From Bacteroidia bacterium (GTDB taxonomy: Bacteria; Bacteroidota; Bacteroidia; Flavobacteriales; Schleiferiaceae): 64,000 nt of DNA. Each line of letters starts with the position of its first letter. Position 1 is the first letter of the stretch. Below the pieces are notes generated by a model that saw nothing but the letters and a program-made list of their open reading frames with translations, was not told where the DNA came from and made no database searches. The translations under genes were made by a program, and so were the position numbers. The DNA lies in the NCBI GenBank assembly GCA_030424545.1, contig JAUHWL010000001.1, positions 186,001 to 250,000 of the forward strand, in the 5' to 3' direction. Shown one piece after another: positions 15,695 to 25,433 of the stretch.

Positions 15695-17635
15695 TTAAAA
15701 ATAAACCTGAACGCCCGTTTTGGGGTAAGTAACCTCAAAGCTAAATTTTCGTTGAACTTGCTCGCCTGGTTTTAAGGTTATTTCCCATGTAATTTCTCCC
15801 GTTTCGTCATCTACTTTTCCATCGGTTACTTCACCACGTTTTATAGAAATACTCTCGTAGGGTGTAAGCGGAAACTGATCTTTAAGCACGAGTGTAACCG
15901 GAACTTTTTTATTGTTGCGTACATCAATTTGGTAAGCCATGGTTTTAATGCGATTACCGCTTAAAAATGTTTTGCGTATTTGCTCCGGAATGGTCGTTCT
16001 CTTTACCACCACATTTGGATCTCTGCCCATGCTTAAGCTAAGCGTATCGGTAACGGTTTCGGCATTTAGGTTAGATGTACCTACGTAGCCGCCTTCAACA
16101 AACAGTTTCATTTCTCCGCTAATTAATCCTAGCGTATCCCAACCCAAAAGTTGCGCTTCTAAAAACGCGTCTTGGTCTAGTTTAGGAATGGCCAAGTACC
16201 GATAAGAAACAGGCACAGTAAAGGTTTGTAGGCTAATGTCAAGAGCTTCGCCATCTGCCTTTACGGTATAAGGAGATTTTGCCACAAAGCGTTGGGTTAT
16301 GGCTTTGCGCACCTGCGTAGCATTGTGGTAATTTACCTCGGCTTTAGCTTTGCCACGCACTTTTACGCCATCAATAAACTGAACATTTGTGTTTGATCTG
16401 CTGCCGCGTACCTGTTCGCTTTGTACATGCCGTGTTGTGCCCGTACTAATAACAACTTCCTCTAGCATAACGGTTTCTTCTTGCAGTCTAAATTGTAAAA
16501 ATTGATTTGGTGTTGCCGCCAAGTTTTGTGTTTGGTAACCCAAAGAAGACACTTGCATGGTTACCACAGGTTGGTTGCTTATGTGGTTAAAGTTGCCATC
16601 AATATCGCTGTTTGCGCCTCCGGCAACTTCTCCGTTTGCTTTGTAAAAAATAATGTTTGCAAAGGGAATAACCTCCCCTGTTTTAGCATCGGTAACCCTA
16701 CCATAAAAACGCCCAGTTTTGCCTACGGCACTTGCACTAAGATTCGGGTTTTGATATGTGGCCGGCCTTGCGGGCGGTTGTGTAATGTACCATGGAATTA
16801 GGTCTGGAGCCGTGCTACCGCGCTGCGGGTCGCCTGTGCTAAAACTAAGGTCTACGTTTTCCCAGTTTATTTCTGTAAGGTTTATTAGCTGTGCTTTTAA
16901 CTCAAGTACAACAGGTTTCCCAACTTCGTCTGCACGCATTTCGTAGCTTGGTGTCCAACCGGCTTTATCAACCAAATAGTCTATAACAAAGGTTGTACTT
17001 CCAGCTGTTTTGGCATCAACCAGAATTTCTAAATTACCAATGGTGCTTGTCTTTACGCTGGTGGCCAAAGAGTACTCCATCATTACCTCGTTTAATGTTT
17101 TGAGTTGGGCTTTTCGTCCAACTTCTAAATCGTACAGCGCAGATTGAATGCTCTCTGTTTTAGATCTAAAATATTCTGTAGTTTGTTGAAATTGAGCTAG
17201 CGTCATGCTCATGCCGTCTTGTCCGTTAATTACCATATTTTGGTTGAGCAGATCCCTCTCCTTTAGCAAGCCAGCTTTTTTGGCATCAATTATTTCAAGC
17301 TTTCTTTTTTCAGACTCAAACTTGTTGCGCAAAGTTTCTGCGGCTGTTTTATTGTAATCACTTTCTATCACTTCGGTTGTAAATATAGATTGCCTCACCA
17401 TTGCATCTGCTCTGCTAGAACGCACACGAATGGAGTTTTCCACCACATAAGGAGATAAATTTTTAAGCAGTAAAGTTTGCTCCCCGGCTTTTAAGGGCAC
17501 ATCATTTTTATGTTCAATTTGTGCATTTGCAGCAAATACCGTTACGTGTTCTATTTGGTTTTTTAGAGTTTGTTGCGCGTAGCTGTGTACAAAAGCAAGT
17601 ATGCTGAAGAAAAAAAAGAGCTTTTTCATTTTCAT
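15695..17635 (-). CDS. DUF4139/MuiA-like protein with inserted CarboxypepD_reg domain
   Basis: A 646-residue exported protein (start at 17635, or two codons later at 17629; the frame is open to 17671). Signal peptide ends near HSYAQ. An N-terminal DUF4140 region (about 30-125) is followed by a coiled-coil-like helical stretch (about 105-190) and DUF4139 (about 215 onward, with VDKAGWTPSYEMRA and DLSFSTGDPQRG). Between about 305 and 400 a CarboxypepD_reg-like domain is inserted (FYGRVTDAKTGEVIPFANIIFY ... VSSLGYQTQNLA ... LEEVVI), after which DUF4139 resumes to the C-terminus. The family is loosely called mucoidy inhibitor A-like; its function in Bacteroidota is unknown. The location should be periplasm or outer surface. 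Confidence 0.8.
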   Translation of the reverse strand: MKMKKLFFFFSILAFVHSYAQQTLKNQIEHVTVFAANAQIEHKNDVPLKAGEQTLLLKNLSPYVVENSIRVRSSRADAMVRQSIFTTEVIESDYNKTAAETLRNKFESEKRKLEIIDAKKAGLLKERDLLNQNMVINGQDGMSMTLAQFQQTTEYFRSKTESIQSALYDLEVGRKAQLKTLNEVMMEYSLATSVKTSTIGNLEILVDAKTAGSTTFVIDYLVDKAGWTPSYEMRADEVGKPVVLELKAQLINLTEINWENVDLSFSTGDPQRGSTAPDLIPWYITQPPARPATYQNPNLSASAVGKTGRFYGRVTDAKTGEVIPFANIIFYKANGEVAGGANSDIDGNFNHISNQPVVTMQVSSLGYQTQNLAATPNQFLQFRLQEETVMLEEVVISTGTTRHVQSEQVRGSRSNTNVQFIDGVKVRGKAKAEVNYHNATQVRKAITQRFVAKSPYTVKADGEALDISLQTFTVPVSYRYLAIPKLDQDAFLEAQLLGWDTLGLISGEMKLFVEGGYVGTSNLNAETVTDTLSLSMGRDPNVVVKRTTIPEQIRKTFLSGNRIKTMAYQIDVRNNKKVPVTLVLKDQFPLTPYESISIKRGEVTDGKVDDETGEITWEITLKPGEQVQRKFSFEVTYPKTGVQVYF

Positions 17636-17752
17636 TGTTGTTTTTATCAGCTCCGAAAATAAGATAAACAACGCCTATTTTGGGGTGCTATTTCTAAAGA
17701 TTTTGTAAAGAATAGCTTGCTAAATTTACACTATCAATATAATTATGTTAAT

Positions 17753-17783
17753 TTGATGGCTGCGTGCATTCTTCTTACTTTTG
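17753..17783 (+). promoter_or_regulatory. Bacteroidota promoter (TTG-N20-TACTTTTG)
   Basis: TTG at 17753-17755 and TACTTTTG at 17776-17783 with a 20-bp spacer match the -33/-7 consensus of the phylum. The ATG of the RND/MMPL gene follows at 17817. Confidence 0.75.
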
Positions 17784-17816
17784 CGCGCCTTACATAAAAA
17801 GGGAGAATCGCATTTC

Positions 17817-20198
17817 ATGTGGACTACAATAGCCAGAATTTTACTTCGTAACAGAATTCTCTTTCTAGTAATAGTTGGATTGGTTACAGTATTCATGCTT
17901 TTTCAAGCACAGAATATAAAAATGGGTTATGGCTTTGCCGTAATGATGCCAGACGAAGATTCGGTATCTATAGAAAACGCATTGTTTGAAGAAACGTTTG
18001 GAGAAGCTGGAAACACAGTTGTAATTGCGTTAGAAGATGAAAACTTTTTTACGCTAGATAGAATACAGGCATGGCAGAAATATACCGATAGCCTTACACA
18101 TGTAGAAGGAGTAGAAAACGTAATATCAATCACCAACACGTTTGACTTAACCATTGATACGCTAAAGGATGAGCTTACACTTTTACCTCTTTTAGAAGGC
18201 GAGGTACAAACCGAAGAAGAGGTTGCCGCGTTTAAAGAGCGCATTTTAAGCTTGCCGTTTTACAAAAACTTACTGTACAGCGAGGAAGGGAAAGTAATTA
18301 TGCTCTTGGTTAGAATAGAGCAAGACGCTTTGTACGATAAGCAAATTATTTCTACCATAGAAGACATTAAAAGCCTGAATGAAAATTTTGAGAAACGTGC
18401 CAACATAAAGATTCATGCCAGCGGATTGCCATACATTAGAATGGCAAACACAAAAAGGTTAGAGCTGGAGGTTTACCTGCTTATTTTCTTTACCATACTT
18501 ATTACAACACTTTTGTTGTACGCCTTTCTTAGGAGTTTTAGAGCAACGCTAATTAGTTTGCTTATCGTTGTGTTGGGCGTAATATTTACGTTTGGCCTCT
18601 TGGGCTTTTTTGGTTTCGAAATCTCAATCATAAGCTCATTAATTCCGCCCTTGGTTATTGTAATTGGTGTGCCCAATTGTATTTATTTAATAAACAAGTA
18701 CCATCAAGAATACAAAGCGCATAGCAATAAAATAAAAGCACTACAGCGTGTAATACGTAAAATTGGCAATGTTACCGTAATGACCAATTTTACAACGGCA
18801 TTGGGCTTTGCTACATTTATTTTAACAGATAGCTTGGCGCTTGTAGAGTTTGGTATTGTGGCCAGCAGCATTATTTTGTTGGTGTTTTTGCTTTCCATCA
18901 TTCTCATCCCCATTATCTATTCGTATTTAAAACCACCTAAAGAGCGCCACTACTCTCATTTTAATATTTCATGGATTCAAGGGATGTTAAACTTTTTGGT
19001 AAACGCAGTTACTAATCATCGCCCAAGGGTTTATTTAACGGCACTTGTATTATTGTCTATAGGGGTATATGGCATGTTTCAGTTACGGGTAACGGGAAAT
19101 TTAACAGGCGACTTTAGTAAAAAAGACCCGGTTTATTTAGACATAAAGTTTATTGAGAAAAAGTTTAAAGGTGTAATGCCTTTGGAAATAGTAGTAGAAA
19201 GTCGCGCAGAAAACGGAATTACAAGACTAAGCACACTTAAAAAAATAGATGAATTTCAGAGTAAAATAGCTGAGCTACCCAAAGTATCTAGAAGCTTATC
19301 TATTGTAGATTTTGTGAAATTTTCTAGACAGGGAATTTTATTTGGCAACCCAGATATGTACGCGCTGCCCTCTAGGCAAGAACAGCAGTGGATGAAAAAA
19401 TATATACCTAGGAATAGCGAAAAGAAAAGCATGGTGGGCACCTTGGTCGATAGTACGGGAAGGAAAGCAAGAATAAGTATGCAAATAGAAGATTTGGGTA
19501 CTACAGAAATGAGGGACTTGCAAAATCAGATAACCACCTATGCGAAAGATATTTTTGAAAAAGACAAGTATAAAATAACAATTACGGGAGCCAGCGTAAA
19601 GTATGTTCGTACAACAGATTATTTAATAAAGAACCTTGCAATTAGCATGCTTTTGGCCATTGTTTTAATTTCATTTATGATGGCATTTTTGTTTGGTTCA
19701 GCAAAAATGGTATTCATCAGCATCATCCCCAACATGATACCGCTATTGCTAACGGCAGGTTTAATGGGCTATTTAGGCATACCGTTAAAACCATCAACCA
19801 TATTAACTTTTAGTATTGCGTTTGGTATTTCTATAGATGATACCATACATTATTTAGCACGATACAGACAAGAATTAAAAAGCAACGGCTGGCGCATAGG
19901 CGAAGCAGCAAAAGTGGCAATTCAAGATACGGGCATTAGTATGTTCTACACTTCGGTAATTTTATTCTTTGGGTTTAGTGTTTTTCTAATGTCAACATTT
20001 GGCGGTACACAAGCATTGGGCTTTTTAGTTGCTATTACCTTAATTTTTGCCATGCTAACAAACCTCTTAATTCTTCCAGCGTTTTTAATGTCGCTAGATA
20101 AACGTATCCGCGCAAGAGATTTTAGCGAAAACATCATCGAAATAATAAATTCTGACGATGATTTGGAAGAAGAGGATGAAGAAACAAATCCAAATTAA
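17817..20198 (+). CDS. RND/MMPL-family transporter
   Basis: A 793-residue inner-membrane protein of the RND superfamily (MMPL/patched-like, also called hydrophobe exporters). The start chosen is the ATG at 17817 (MWTTIARILLRN), placed behind a clean promoter; the frame is open 12 codons further upstream, overlapping the promoter. One N-terminal helix, a large periplasmic loop, a cluster of five helices (about 215-385) with FTTALGFATFILTD, a second loop, and another helix cluster (about 610-770) with FGISIDDTIHYLARYRQE make the two-fold repeat. The acidic Asp pair (IDDT) is the usual proton-relay position. The C-terminus is strongly acidic. Likely substrates are lipids or hydrophobic compounds; not determinable. 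rfbA follows 28 bp later. Confidence 0.85.
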   Translation: MWTTIARILLRNRILFLVIVGLVTVFMLFQAQNIKMGYGFAVMMPDEDSVSIENALFEETFGEAGNTVVIALEDENFFTLDRIQAWQKYTDSLTHVEGVENVISITNTFDLTIDTLKDELTLLPLLEGEVQTEEEVAAFKERILSLPFYKNLLYSEEGKVIMLLVRIEQDALYDKQIISTIEDIKSLNENFEKRANIKIHASGLPYIRMANTKRLELEVYLLIFFTILITTLLLYAFLRSFRATLISLLIVVLGVIFTFGLLGFFGFEISIISSLIPPLVIVIGVPNCIYLINKYHQEYKAHSNKIKALQRVIRKIGNVTVMTNFTTALGFATFILTDSLALVEFGIVASSIILLVFLLSIILIPIIYSYLKPPKERHYSHFNISWIQGMLNFLVNAVTNHRPRVYLTALVLLSIGVYGMFQLRVTGNLTGDFSKKDPVYLDIKFIEKKFKGVMPLEIVVESRAENGITRLSTLKKIDEFQSKIAELPKVSRSLSIVDFVKFSRQGILFGNPDMYALPSRQEQQWMKKYIPRNSEKKSMVGTLVDSTGRKARISMQIEDLGTTEMRDLQNQITTYAKDIFEKDKYKITITGASVKYVRTTDYLIKNLAISMLLAIVLISFMMAFLFGSAKMVFISIIPNMIPLLLTAGLMGYLGIPLKPSTILTFSIAFGISIDDTIHYLARYRQELKSNGWRIGEAAKVAIQDTGISMFYTSVILFFGFSVFLMSTFGGTQALGFLVAITLIFAMLTNLLILPAFLMSLDKRIRARDFSENIIEIINSDDDLEEEDEETNPN

Positions 20199-20226
20199 AT
20201 TTTAATACCAAGTAAACACCACGAGC

Positions 20227-21090
20227 ATGAAAGGAATAATTTTAGCCGGAGGATCTGGTACAAGATTGCACCCATTAACATTAGCCGTAAGTAAACAGCT
20301 TATGCCTGTTTATGATAAGCCGATGATATATCACCCATTGTCAACCCTAATGCATGCCGGTATTAGAGACATTATGATAATTACCACACCGCATGATTCT
20401 GAAGCTTTTCAGAAACTTTTAGGCGATGGTAGCCAGTTGGGTTGTAACTTTCAATACACCGTACAACCAAGCCCTGATGGTTTGGCACAAGCCTTTATTT
20501 TGGCCGAAGATTTTATTGGAGATGATAGCGTTGCACTAATTCTTGGAGACAATATATTTTACGGTACCCAAATGGGTAGCTTGTTGCAAAGCAGTGCAAA
20601 TCCAGATGGTGGGATGGTTTTTGCCTATTGGGTAAGCGATCCAGAACGCTACGGAGTTGTAGAGTTTGATGACGATTTAAAAGCGATGTCGATTGAAGAA
20701 AAACCAGCTTCGCCAAAATCTAACTACGCGGTTCCCGGTTTGTATTTTTATGATAACAGCGTTGTAGAGATAGCCAAAAATCTAAAGCCATCTCCACGCG
20801 GAGAGCTGGAAATAACGGACATCAATAAAATTTATTTAGAGAAGGAAAAGCTTAGCGTAGGTATTTTAGACCGTGGCACAGCGTGGTTAGACACAGGTAC
20901 TTTTAATTCGTTAATGCAAGCCGGCCAATTTGTACAAGTAATAGAAGAACGTCAAGGTTTAAAAATTGGTTGTATTGAAGAAATAGCCTATAAAATGGGC
21001 TTTATTGATGCTGCTCAACTTGAGAAAATTGCAACACCTTTAGTAAAAAGTGGCTATGGCGAATACTTGATGCATTTGTTAAAACGATGA
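20227..21090 (+). CDS. rfbA: Glucose-1-phosphate thymidylyltransferase
   Basis: A 287-residue nucleotidyltransferase making dTDP-glucose from glucose-1-phosphate and dTTP, the first step of dTDP-L-rhamnose synthesis (cytoplasmic). The N-terminal [14 protein letters not shown] motif, the [20 protein letters not shown] block, LGDNIFYG and [21 protein letters not shown] are the standard RmlA sequence, and the length matches the family. The usual partners rfbB/C/D are not in the window. The stop overlaps the ATG of the polyprenyl synthase gene (ATGA), so the two are translationally coupled; a surface-polysaccharide role that also needs a lipid carrier would fit, but this is inference. Confidence 0.95.
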   Translation: MKGIILAGGSGTRLHPLTLAVSKQLMPVYDKPMIYHPLSTLMHAGIRDIMIITTPHDSEAFQKLLGDGSQLGCNFQYTVQPSPDGLAQAFILAEDFIGDDSVALILGDNIFYGTQMGSLLQSSANPDGGMVFAYWVSDPERYGVVEFDDDLKAMSIEEKPASPKSNYAVPGLYFYDNSVVEIAKNLKPSPRGELEITDINKIYLEKEKLSVGILDRGTAWLDTGTFNSLMQAGQFVQVIEERQGLKIGCIEEIAYKMGFIDAAQLEKIATPLVKSGYGEYLMHLLKR

Positions 21091-22061
21091 CCGCCAAACT
21101 AGAAGCGTTACTTTTAGAAATCAGTAAAGAATTAAACGAAGTTGGTTTTCAACAAGAGCCAAAATCGCTGTATCAACCTGCAGAATATTTGCTGTCTTTG
21201 GGTGGTAAAAGGTTGCGCCCATTGCTTGTATTACTGGGCTGTGGTGCTTTTAGTGACCCTAAAAAGGCGATGTCCCAAGCTTTGGCAGTAGAAGTGTTTC
21301 ATAACTTTAGTTTAATGCATGATGATATTATGGACGAAGCGCCACTGCGTAGAGGACATAAAACCGTGCACGAAAAATGGGGTTTAAACACGGCCATTTT
21401 AAGTGGTGATGCCATGCTTGTTAAATCGTACCAGTTGCTATCTCAAGCAGATAACACCGTGCTTCCAGAACTCTTGTCATTATTCAATACAACAGCCATG
21501 CAGGTGTGCGAGGGTCAGCAGTACGACATGGATTTTGAAAAGCGTGAAAGCGTTACAGAACAGGAATACATCCAAATGATTCAGCTTAAAACATCTGTTT
21601 TGTTGGGTTGTGCCTTGCAAATGGGAGCTATTGTAGGCGGTGCGAGTAAAGCAGATGCAGAACATCTGTATCAGTTTGGTTTATTATTAGGTACCAGCTT
21701 TCAAATAAAAGATGATTGGTTAGATTGTTTTGGTGCGCCAGAAAAAGTAGGCAAGCAAGTGGGGGGCGATATTTTAGCCAACAAAAAAACGCTCCTATTA
21801 ATTCATGCTTTGCAAGTAGCAAAAGGGCAGGAAAAAGATCAATTGTTAAAATGGCTAAGCGAGACCGATTTTACTCCTGAGCATAAAATAGTAGAAGTTA
21901 AGAACCTGTACAAAACCCTAAAGGTTGATGATTACGCAAATGTGCAAATGAACGCGTTTTATACCGAAGCAATTTCGCACGTAGATCAATTATCAATTTC
22001 GGATAGCGCCAAACAAGAGTTTTTAAACTTTGCCAAGTGGATATTAGGCAGAGAGAGTTAA
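21087..22061 (+). CDS. Polyprenyl (isoprenyl) diphosphate synthase
   Basis: A 324-residue trans-prenyltransferase that condenses isopentenyl diphosphate units onto an allylic primer. Both Asp-rich motifs are intact: DDIMD at 79-83 and DDWLD at 209-213, with GGKRLRPLL (about 39-47) for diphosphate binding. Product length (FPP, GGPP or longer chains for quinone) cannot be read from sequence with certainty. It overlaps rfbA by 4 bp and is followed by a strong terminator, so it ends this operon. Confidence 0.9.
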   Translation: MTAKLEALLLEISKELNEVGFQQEPKSLYQPAEYLLSLGGKRLRPLLVLLGCGAFSDPKKAMSQALAVEVFHNFSLMHDDIMDEAPLRRGHKTVHEKWGLNTAILSGDAMLVKSYQLLSQADNTVLPELLSLFNTTAMQVCEGQQYDMDFEKRESVTEQEYIQMIQLKTSVLLGCALQMGAIVGGASKADAEHLYQFGLLLGTSFQIKDDWLDCFGAPEKVGKQVGGDILANKKTLLLIHALQVAKGQEKDQLLKWLSETDFTPEHKIVEVKNLYKTLKVDDYANVQMNAFYTEAISHVDQLSISDSAKQEFLNFAKWILGRES

Positions 22062-22188
22062 AAACGGTATTTTAGGACGATAAACGTACATTTTGTTTTC
22101 GAAAATTGAAATGCACAAAGAGAATATAATCGGATAACCAGCGGTTTGATTGTGTTATAATCACCTTTATTCGCTACTTATGAAGCAT

Positions 22189-22220
22189 AAAAAAAGCGCT
22201 GTTGTTTCAGCGCTTTTTTT
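22189..22220. terminator. Strong bidirectional terminator
   Basis: A perfect 13-bp stem, AAAAAAAGCGCTG and its complement, around TTGTTT. It lies between convergent genes ending at 22061 (+) and 22236 (-) and has T runs on both strands. Confidence 0.95.
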
Positions 22221-22235
22221 GTTTGAATAATTATG

Positions 22236-23747
22236 TTAGTTCAGAATAATGAACTTTTTATTGGCCACAATTCCATCTGCGTTAACCACAATAGAGTAAA
22301 CTCCAGAAGGCAACTGTAGAGGTAAAGCAACCTTGTTTGTATTGCTTTTTTGTACTCGATATACCAATACCCCAGCACTATTTACAAACGTAATTTCAAC
22401 ATGGTTGTAGCTGTTGGTTAAATTTAACGTGACATAATCATCAGCTGGATTTGGATAGATAGAGAGCTGCGCTTCTAAAATATTTTCATTTATACCAATG
22501 GTGGTAACGTCATAGCAAGCTGATGTATCAATACATCCGTTGTCATTTATTTCTACTGCGTAAGAACCGTTTGCTGTTGCTTTAAACGTTTGCGTTGTGG
22601 CACCAGCAATAGGCATAAAACCGTTGTTGCAATCTAACCACTGGTAAGTTGCGTTATTGGCATAAGAAGTTAGAAATGCGCCATTGGCAAGTACCGTAGT
22701 ATCTATGGTATTTATGGTAAGCGTAATGGTTAAAATAGAATCGCAACCGTTGGCGCTTTGTAAAGTATCATATACGGTTCCAGAAGTTGTCCAGGTTTGA
22801 TTCCCGCTTGGCCCGGTGTATTTGTTGCAACCAGTTGCGGTTAAGGTTCCCGAAGAACTACTATTTACAGTTAATGCAATGTTTACAACAGAATCACAAC
22901 CATGAACGTTCGTAAGCGTATCAACATAGTTGCCAGAAGTAGTCCAAACCGAACCATTTTGCGCAGTGTAAGAATCACAAACGGTAAGTGCAGCATTTGT
23001 GGGTGCACTTGCACTACCAGAGCTTAAAGACGCACCCGTAACCCAGTTAGACCCGGAACCTGTTAACGCGAAATTATTTAGAGTTCCGTGGTTAATTCCA
23101 ACGGCATCGGTAAGCGTAGTTAGGCCAGTATTAGACATTCCCGCTGTTCCTTGATTCATTTTGAAATAGGCAACAAGACCTGTTTCCGGACCACAAAACT
23201 CTGCATTCATATGGTTAGAAATATCGCTAGCTGTTCTGGCAATGTTCCAGATGCGTATTTCGTCTATAATCCCATCAAAATAATTGTTGCCATCATTTCT
23301 TCTTCCAAACTGAAACCCACCCGTTGCTGCAGTATTAACCGAAACGGTAGTATTGCCGCTGGTTTCTAATGTACCATCTATGTACAGATTAAATTTGGTT
23401 GAGGCTGCATTGTTATAGGTAACGGCAACGTGATGCCATTGTCCATCTGCCACATTTGTGGTTCCTTGAATTCCGCTACCGCCTACTTCAATACGAAGTT
23501 TTCCGTTACCGATTATATTTAACGTAAATCGCGTACCTACAACCATAGTTCCCCAATCAATCAATACTTGTTGAGAACTAATACTGGTTGATGTTTTTAT
23601 CCAACATTCAACCGTGCGATCGCTGGTACCGCTGGGTCCGCCAGAAATGGCCGAGACATAGTCGTTTGTTCCGTCAAAATCAAGACCATTTTGCGCGTAT
23701 GCGAACAAATTAAATAGGGCAAAAATTAGCAATAATCCTTTTTTCAT
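22236..23747 (-). CDS. LamG-domain T9SS surface protein
   Basis: A 503-residue secreted protein: signal peptide (cleavage near AYAQN), a LamG/concanavalin-like beta-sandwich (about 20-190, with DFDGTNDYV, WHHVAVTYNN, YIDGTLETSG and DEIRIWNIART), two CDSV repeats (CDSYTAQNGSVWTTSG and CNKYTGPSGNQTWTTSG units), a segment with NGCIDTSACYDV, and a T9SS sorting domain (LSIYPNPADDYVTLNL to KKFIILN). LamG domains usually bind carbohydrate or protein. It follows its paralogue at 23764-25275 by 16 bp on the same strand and shares one nearly identical internal segment with it. Confidence 0.85.
   Translation of the reverse strand: MKKGLLLIFALFNLFAYAQNGLDFDGTNDYVSAISGGPSGTSDRTVECWIKTSTSISSQQVLIDWGTMVVGTRFTLNIIGNGKLRIEVGGSGIQGTTNVADGQWHHVAVTYNNAASTKFNLYIDGTLETSGNTTVSVNTAATGGFQFGRRNDGNNYFDGIIDEIRIWNIARTASDISNHMNAEFCGPETGLVAYFKMNQGTAGMSNTGLTTLTDAVGINHGTLNNFALTGSGSNWVTGASLSSGSASAPTNAALTVCDSYTAQNGSVWTTSGNYVDTLTNVHGCDSVVNIALTVNSSSSGTLTATGCNKYTGPSGNQTWTTSGTVYDTLQSANGCDSILTITLTINTIDTTVLANGAFLTSYANNATYQWLDCNNGFMPIAGATTQTFKATANGSYAVEINDNGCIDTSACYDVTTIGINENILEAQLSIYPNPADDYVTLNLTNSYNHVEITFVNSAGVLVYRVQKSNTNKVALPLQLPSGVYSIVVNADGIVANKKFIILN
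22528..22845. repeat. Duplicated coding segment, copy 1
   Basis: About 320 bp closely matching 24054-24371 in the neighbouring gene, encoding the CNKYTGPSGNQTWTTSG to NGCIDTSACY segment. The flanking LamG and sorting domains of the two genes are clearly more different. Boundaries are approximate, by eye. Confidence 0.75.
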
Positions 23748-23763
23748 TTTTTTACTTTATAAA

Positions 23764-25275
23764 TTATAAAACCGTTATTTTTTTAATAGAAGTAAACTCT
23801 CCTGCGGTAATTCTCACAAAATAAATTCCATTAGGCAAATTTAAAGGAAGTGAAATCTGGCGCGCAGCGTTTTGCGTTTTTGTAGTTACTATTTTACCCA
23901 AGGGGTCTACCACATCTACAGTAACATCATGATTGTTATTCGCAATTAAAACATGAATGATGTTGCTTGCCGGGTTTGGAAATACCTTAACTTGTTTCTC
24001 AAAGTTGTTTTCATCTATTCCAACATTGGTAACAGCATAACAAGCAGAGGTATCAATACACCCATTATCATTTATTTCTACTGCATAAGAACCATTTGCC
24101 GTTGCTTTATAGGTTTGTGCTGTGGCACCAGCAATGGGCATAAAACCGTTGTTGCAATCTAACCATTGGTAAGTTGCATTGTTTGCATAAGAAGTTAAGA
24201 ATACCCCATTGGCAAGTACTGTGGTATCTATTGTGTTTATGGTAAGTGCAATGGTTAAGATAGAATCGCAACCGTTGGCACTTGGTAAAGTATCATATAC
24301 GGTTCCAGAAGTTGTCCAGGTTTGATTACCGCTTGGCCCCGTGTATTTGTTGCAACCTGTTGCCGTAATGGAGTTTGTGCTATTAGGTTTTACCGTTAAG
24401 GTTACGTTTACCACAGAGTCGCAGCCAGTTGGTGTAGAGATTGTGTCGGTATAATTACCGCTAGTGCTCCAAACTTGACCTGTATTGGCTGTATACGGCC
24501 CACAAGAGGTAATGCTTGCGTTGCTAGGAGTGCCGCTACCAGAAGTTAAGCTTGCACCAGATACCCAATTTGAGGAGGTGCCCGAAAGAGAAAAGTTAAT
24601 GAGTGTACCATTGTTACTTGCTACTTCATCTATTGCTGTTGTTACTCCTGTATTATTTCCTCCAGCAACACCACTATTCAATTTGTAGTAGGCAGTCAAA
24701 TTTGTAGGTATCACGCAATATTCATTATTCATATTCGCTTGAATATCGGCTTGAGACAATGCTGTATTCCAAATTCGTACTTCATCAATAACGCCATCAA
24801 AGGGAATGCTTCCGCCTGTAACGCGTTCACCAATTTTTAAATTATTATTGCCAGCAGGGGTGTTTACGGTAGTTAAAGAACCTGTTCCCACTTGTGAGCC
24901 GTTAACATATAAATAACCCGTTCCGTTATCTAGCACAAAAGCCACATGTGCCCATTGGCCTATCGGAACGGCATTGTTGTTCGTAGAACCAATGTTCGCA
25001 TTTGTTCCACCAGAAATAAACCCTAGTTTATTCGTAGAAGTTACATAAAACGTGTTTCTAGAACCCACAGCATTTAAGCCATAATCTAGAATACAAACAT
25101 TAGAAGAAGGACTAGAGCTTAAATAAATCCAGGCTTCAAAAGTTCTATTGGCTGTCCCTGTAATTCCAGGATACGTTGTTTGAATGTAATCATTAGACCC
25201 ATCGAAATCAATTCCGTTTTGTGCAACACCAACCATTGTTGAAAGGGCAAAAAACAGTGTAATAATTTTTTTCAT
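23764..25275 (-). CDS. LamG-domain T9SS surface protein, paralogue
   Basis: A 503-residue secreted protein with the same order of parts as its neighbour at 22236-23747: signal peptide (near GVAQN), LamG-like domain (DFDGSNDYI, QWAHVAFVLDNG, YVNGSQVGTG, DEVRIWNTALSQ), two Cys-Asp-Ser-Val repeat units, a segment ending NGCIDTSACYAV, and a T9SS sorting domain (VKVFPNPASNIIHVLI to IKKITVL). It is upstream in the pair, so it is probably read first from a promoter in the gap 25276-25433. LamG binding partner unknown. Confidence 0.85.
   Translation of the reverse strand: MKKIITLFFALSTMVGVAQNGIDFDGSNDYIQTTYPGITGTANRTFEAWIYLSSSPSSNVCILDYGLNAVGSRNTFYVTSTNKLGFISGGTNANIGSTNNNAVPIGQWAHVAFVLDNGTGYLYVNGSQVGTGSLTTVNTPAGNNNLKIGERVTGGSIPFDGVIDEVRIWNTALSQADIQANMNNEYCVIPTNLTAYYKLNSGVAGGNNTGVTTAIDEVASNNGTLINFSLSGTSSNWVSGASLTSGSGTPSNASITSCGPYTANTGQVWSTSGNYTDTISTPTGCDSVVNVTLTVKPNSTNSITATGCNKYTGPSGNQTWTTSGTVYDTLPSANGCDSILTIALTINTIDTTVLANGVFLTSYANNATYQWLDCNNGFMPIAGATAQTYKATANGSYAVEINDNGCIDTSACYAVTNVGIDENNFEKQVKVFPNPASNIIHVLIANNNHDVTVDVVDPLGKIVTTKTQNAARQISLPLNLPNGIYFVRITAGEFTSIKKITVL
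24054..24371. repeat. Duplicated coding segment, copy 2
   Basis: Partner of 22528-22845; the two segments differ at scattered, mostly silent positions. Confidence 0.75.
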
Positions 25276-25433
25276 AGAGTATTTAAAATTTAGTTTTTGC
25301 GAAATTAAATCTATCTGTTCATTTCTAATTTGTTATTAAGAGCTCTCAAGCAAATTAGAATTAGATTAAACATTATTGTATACAAGTGTTTATAATTATA
25401 CAAAATCAACGGTTGCGGTTTGGATTCATCTCT

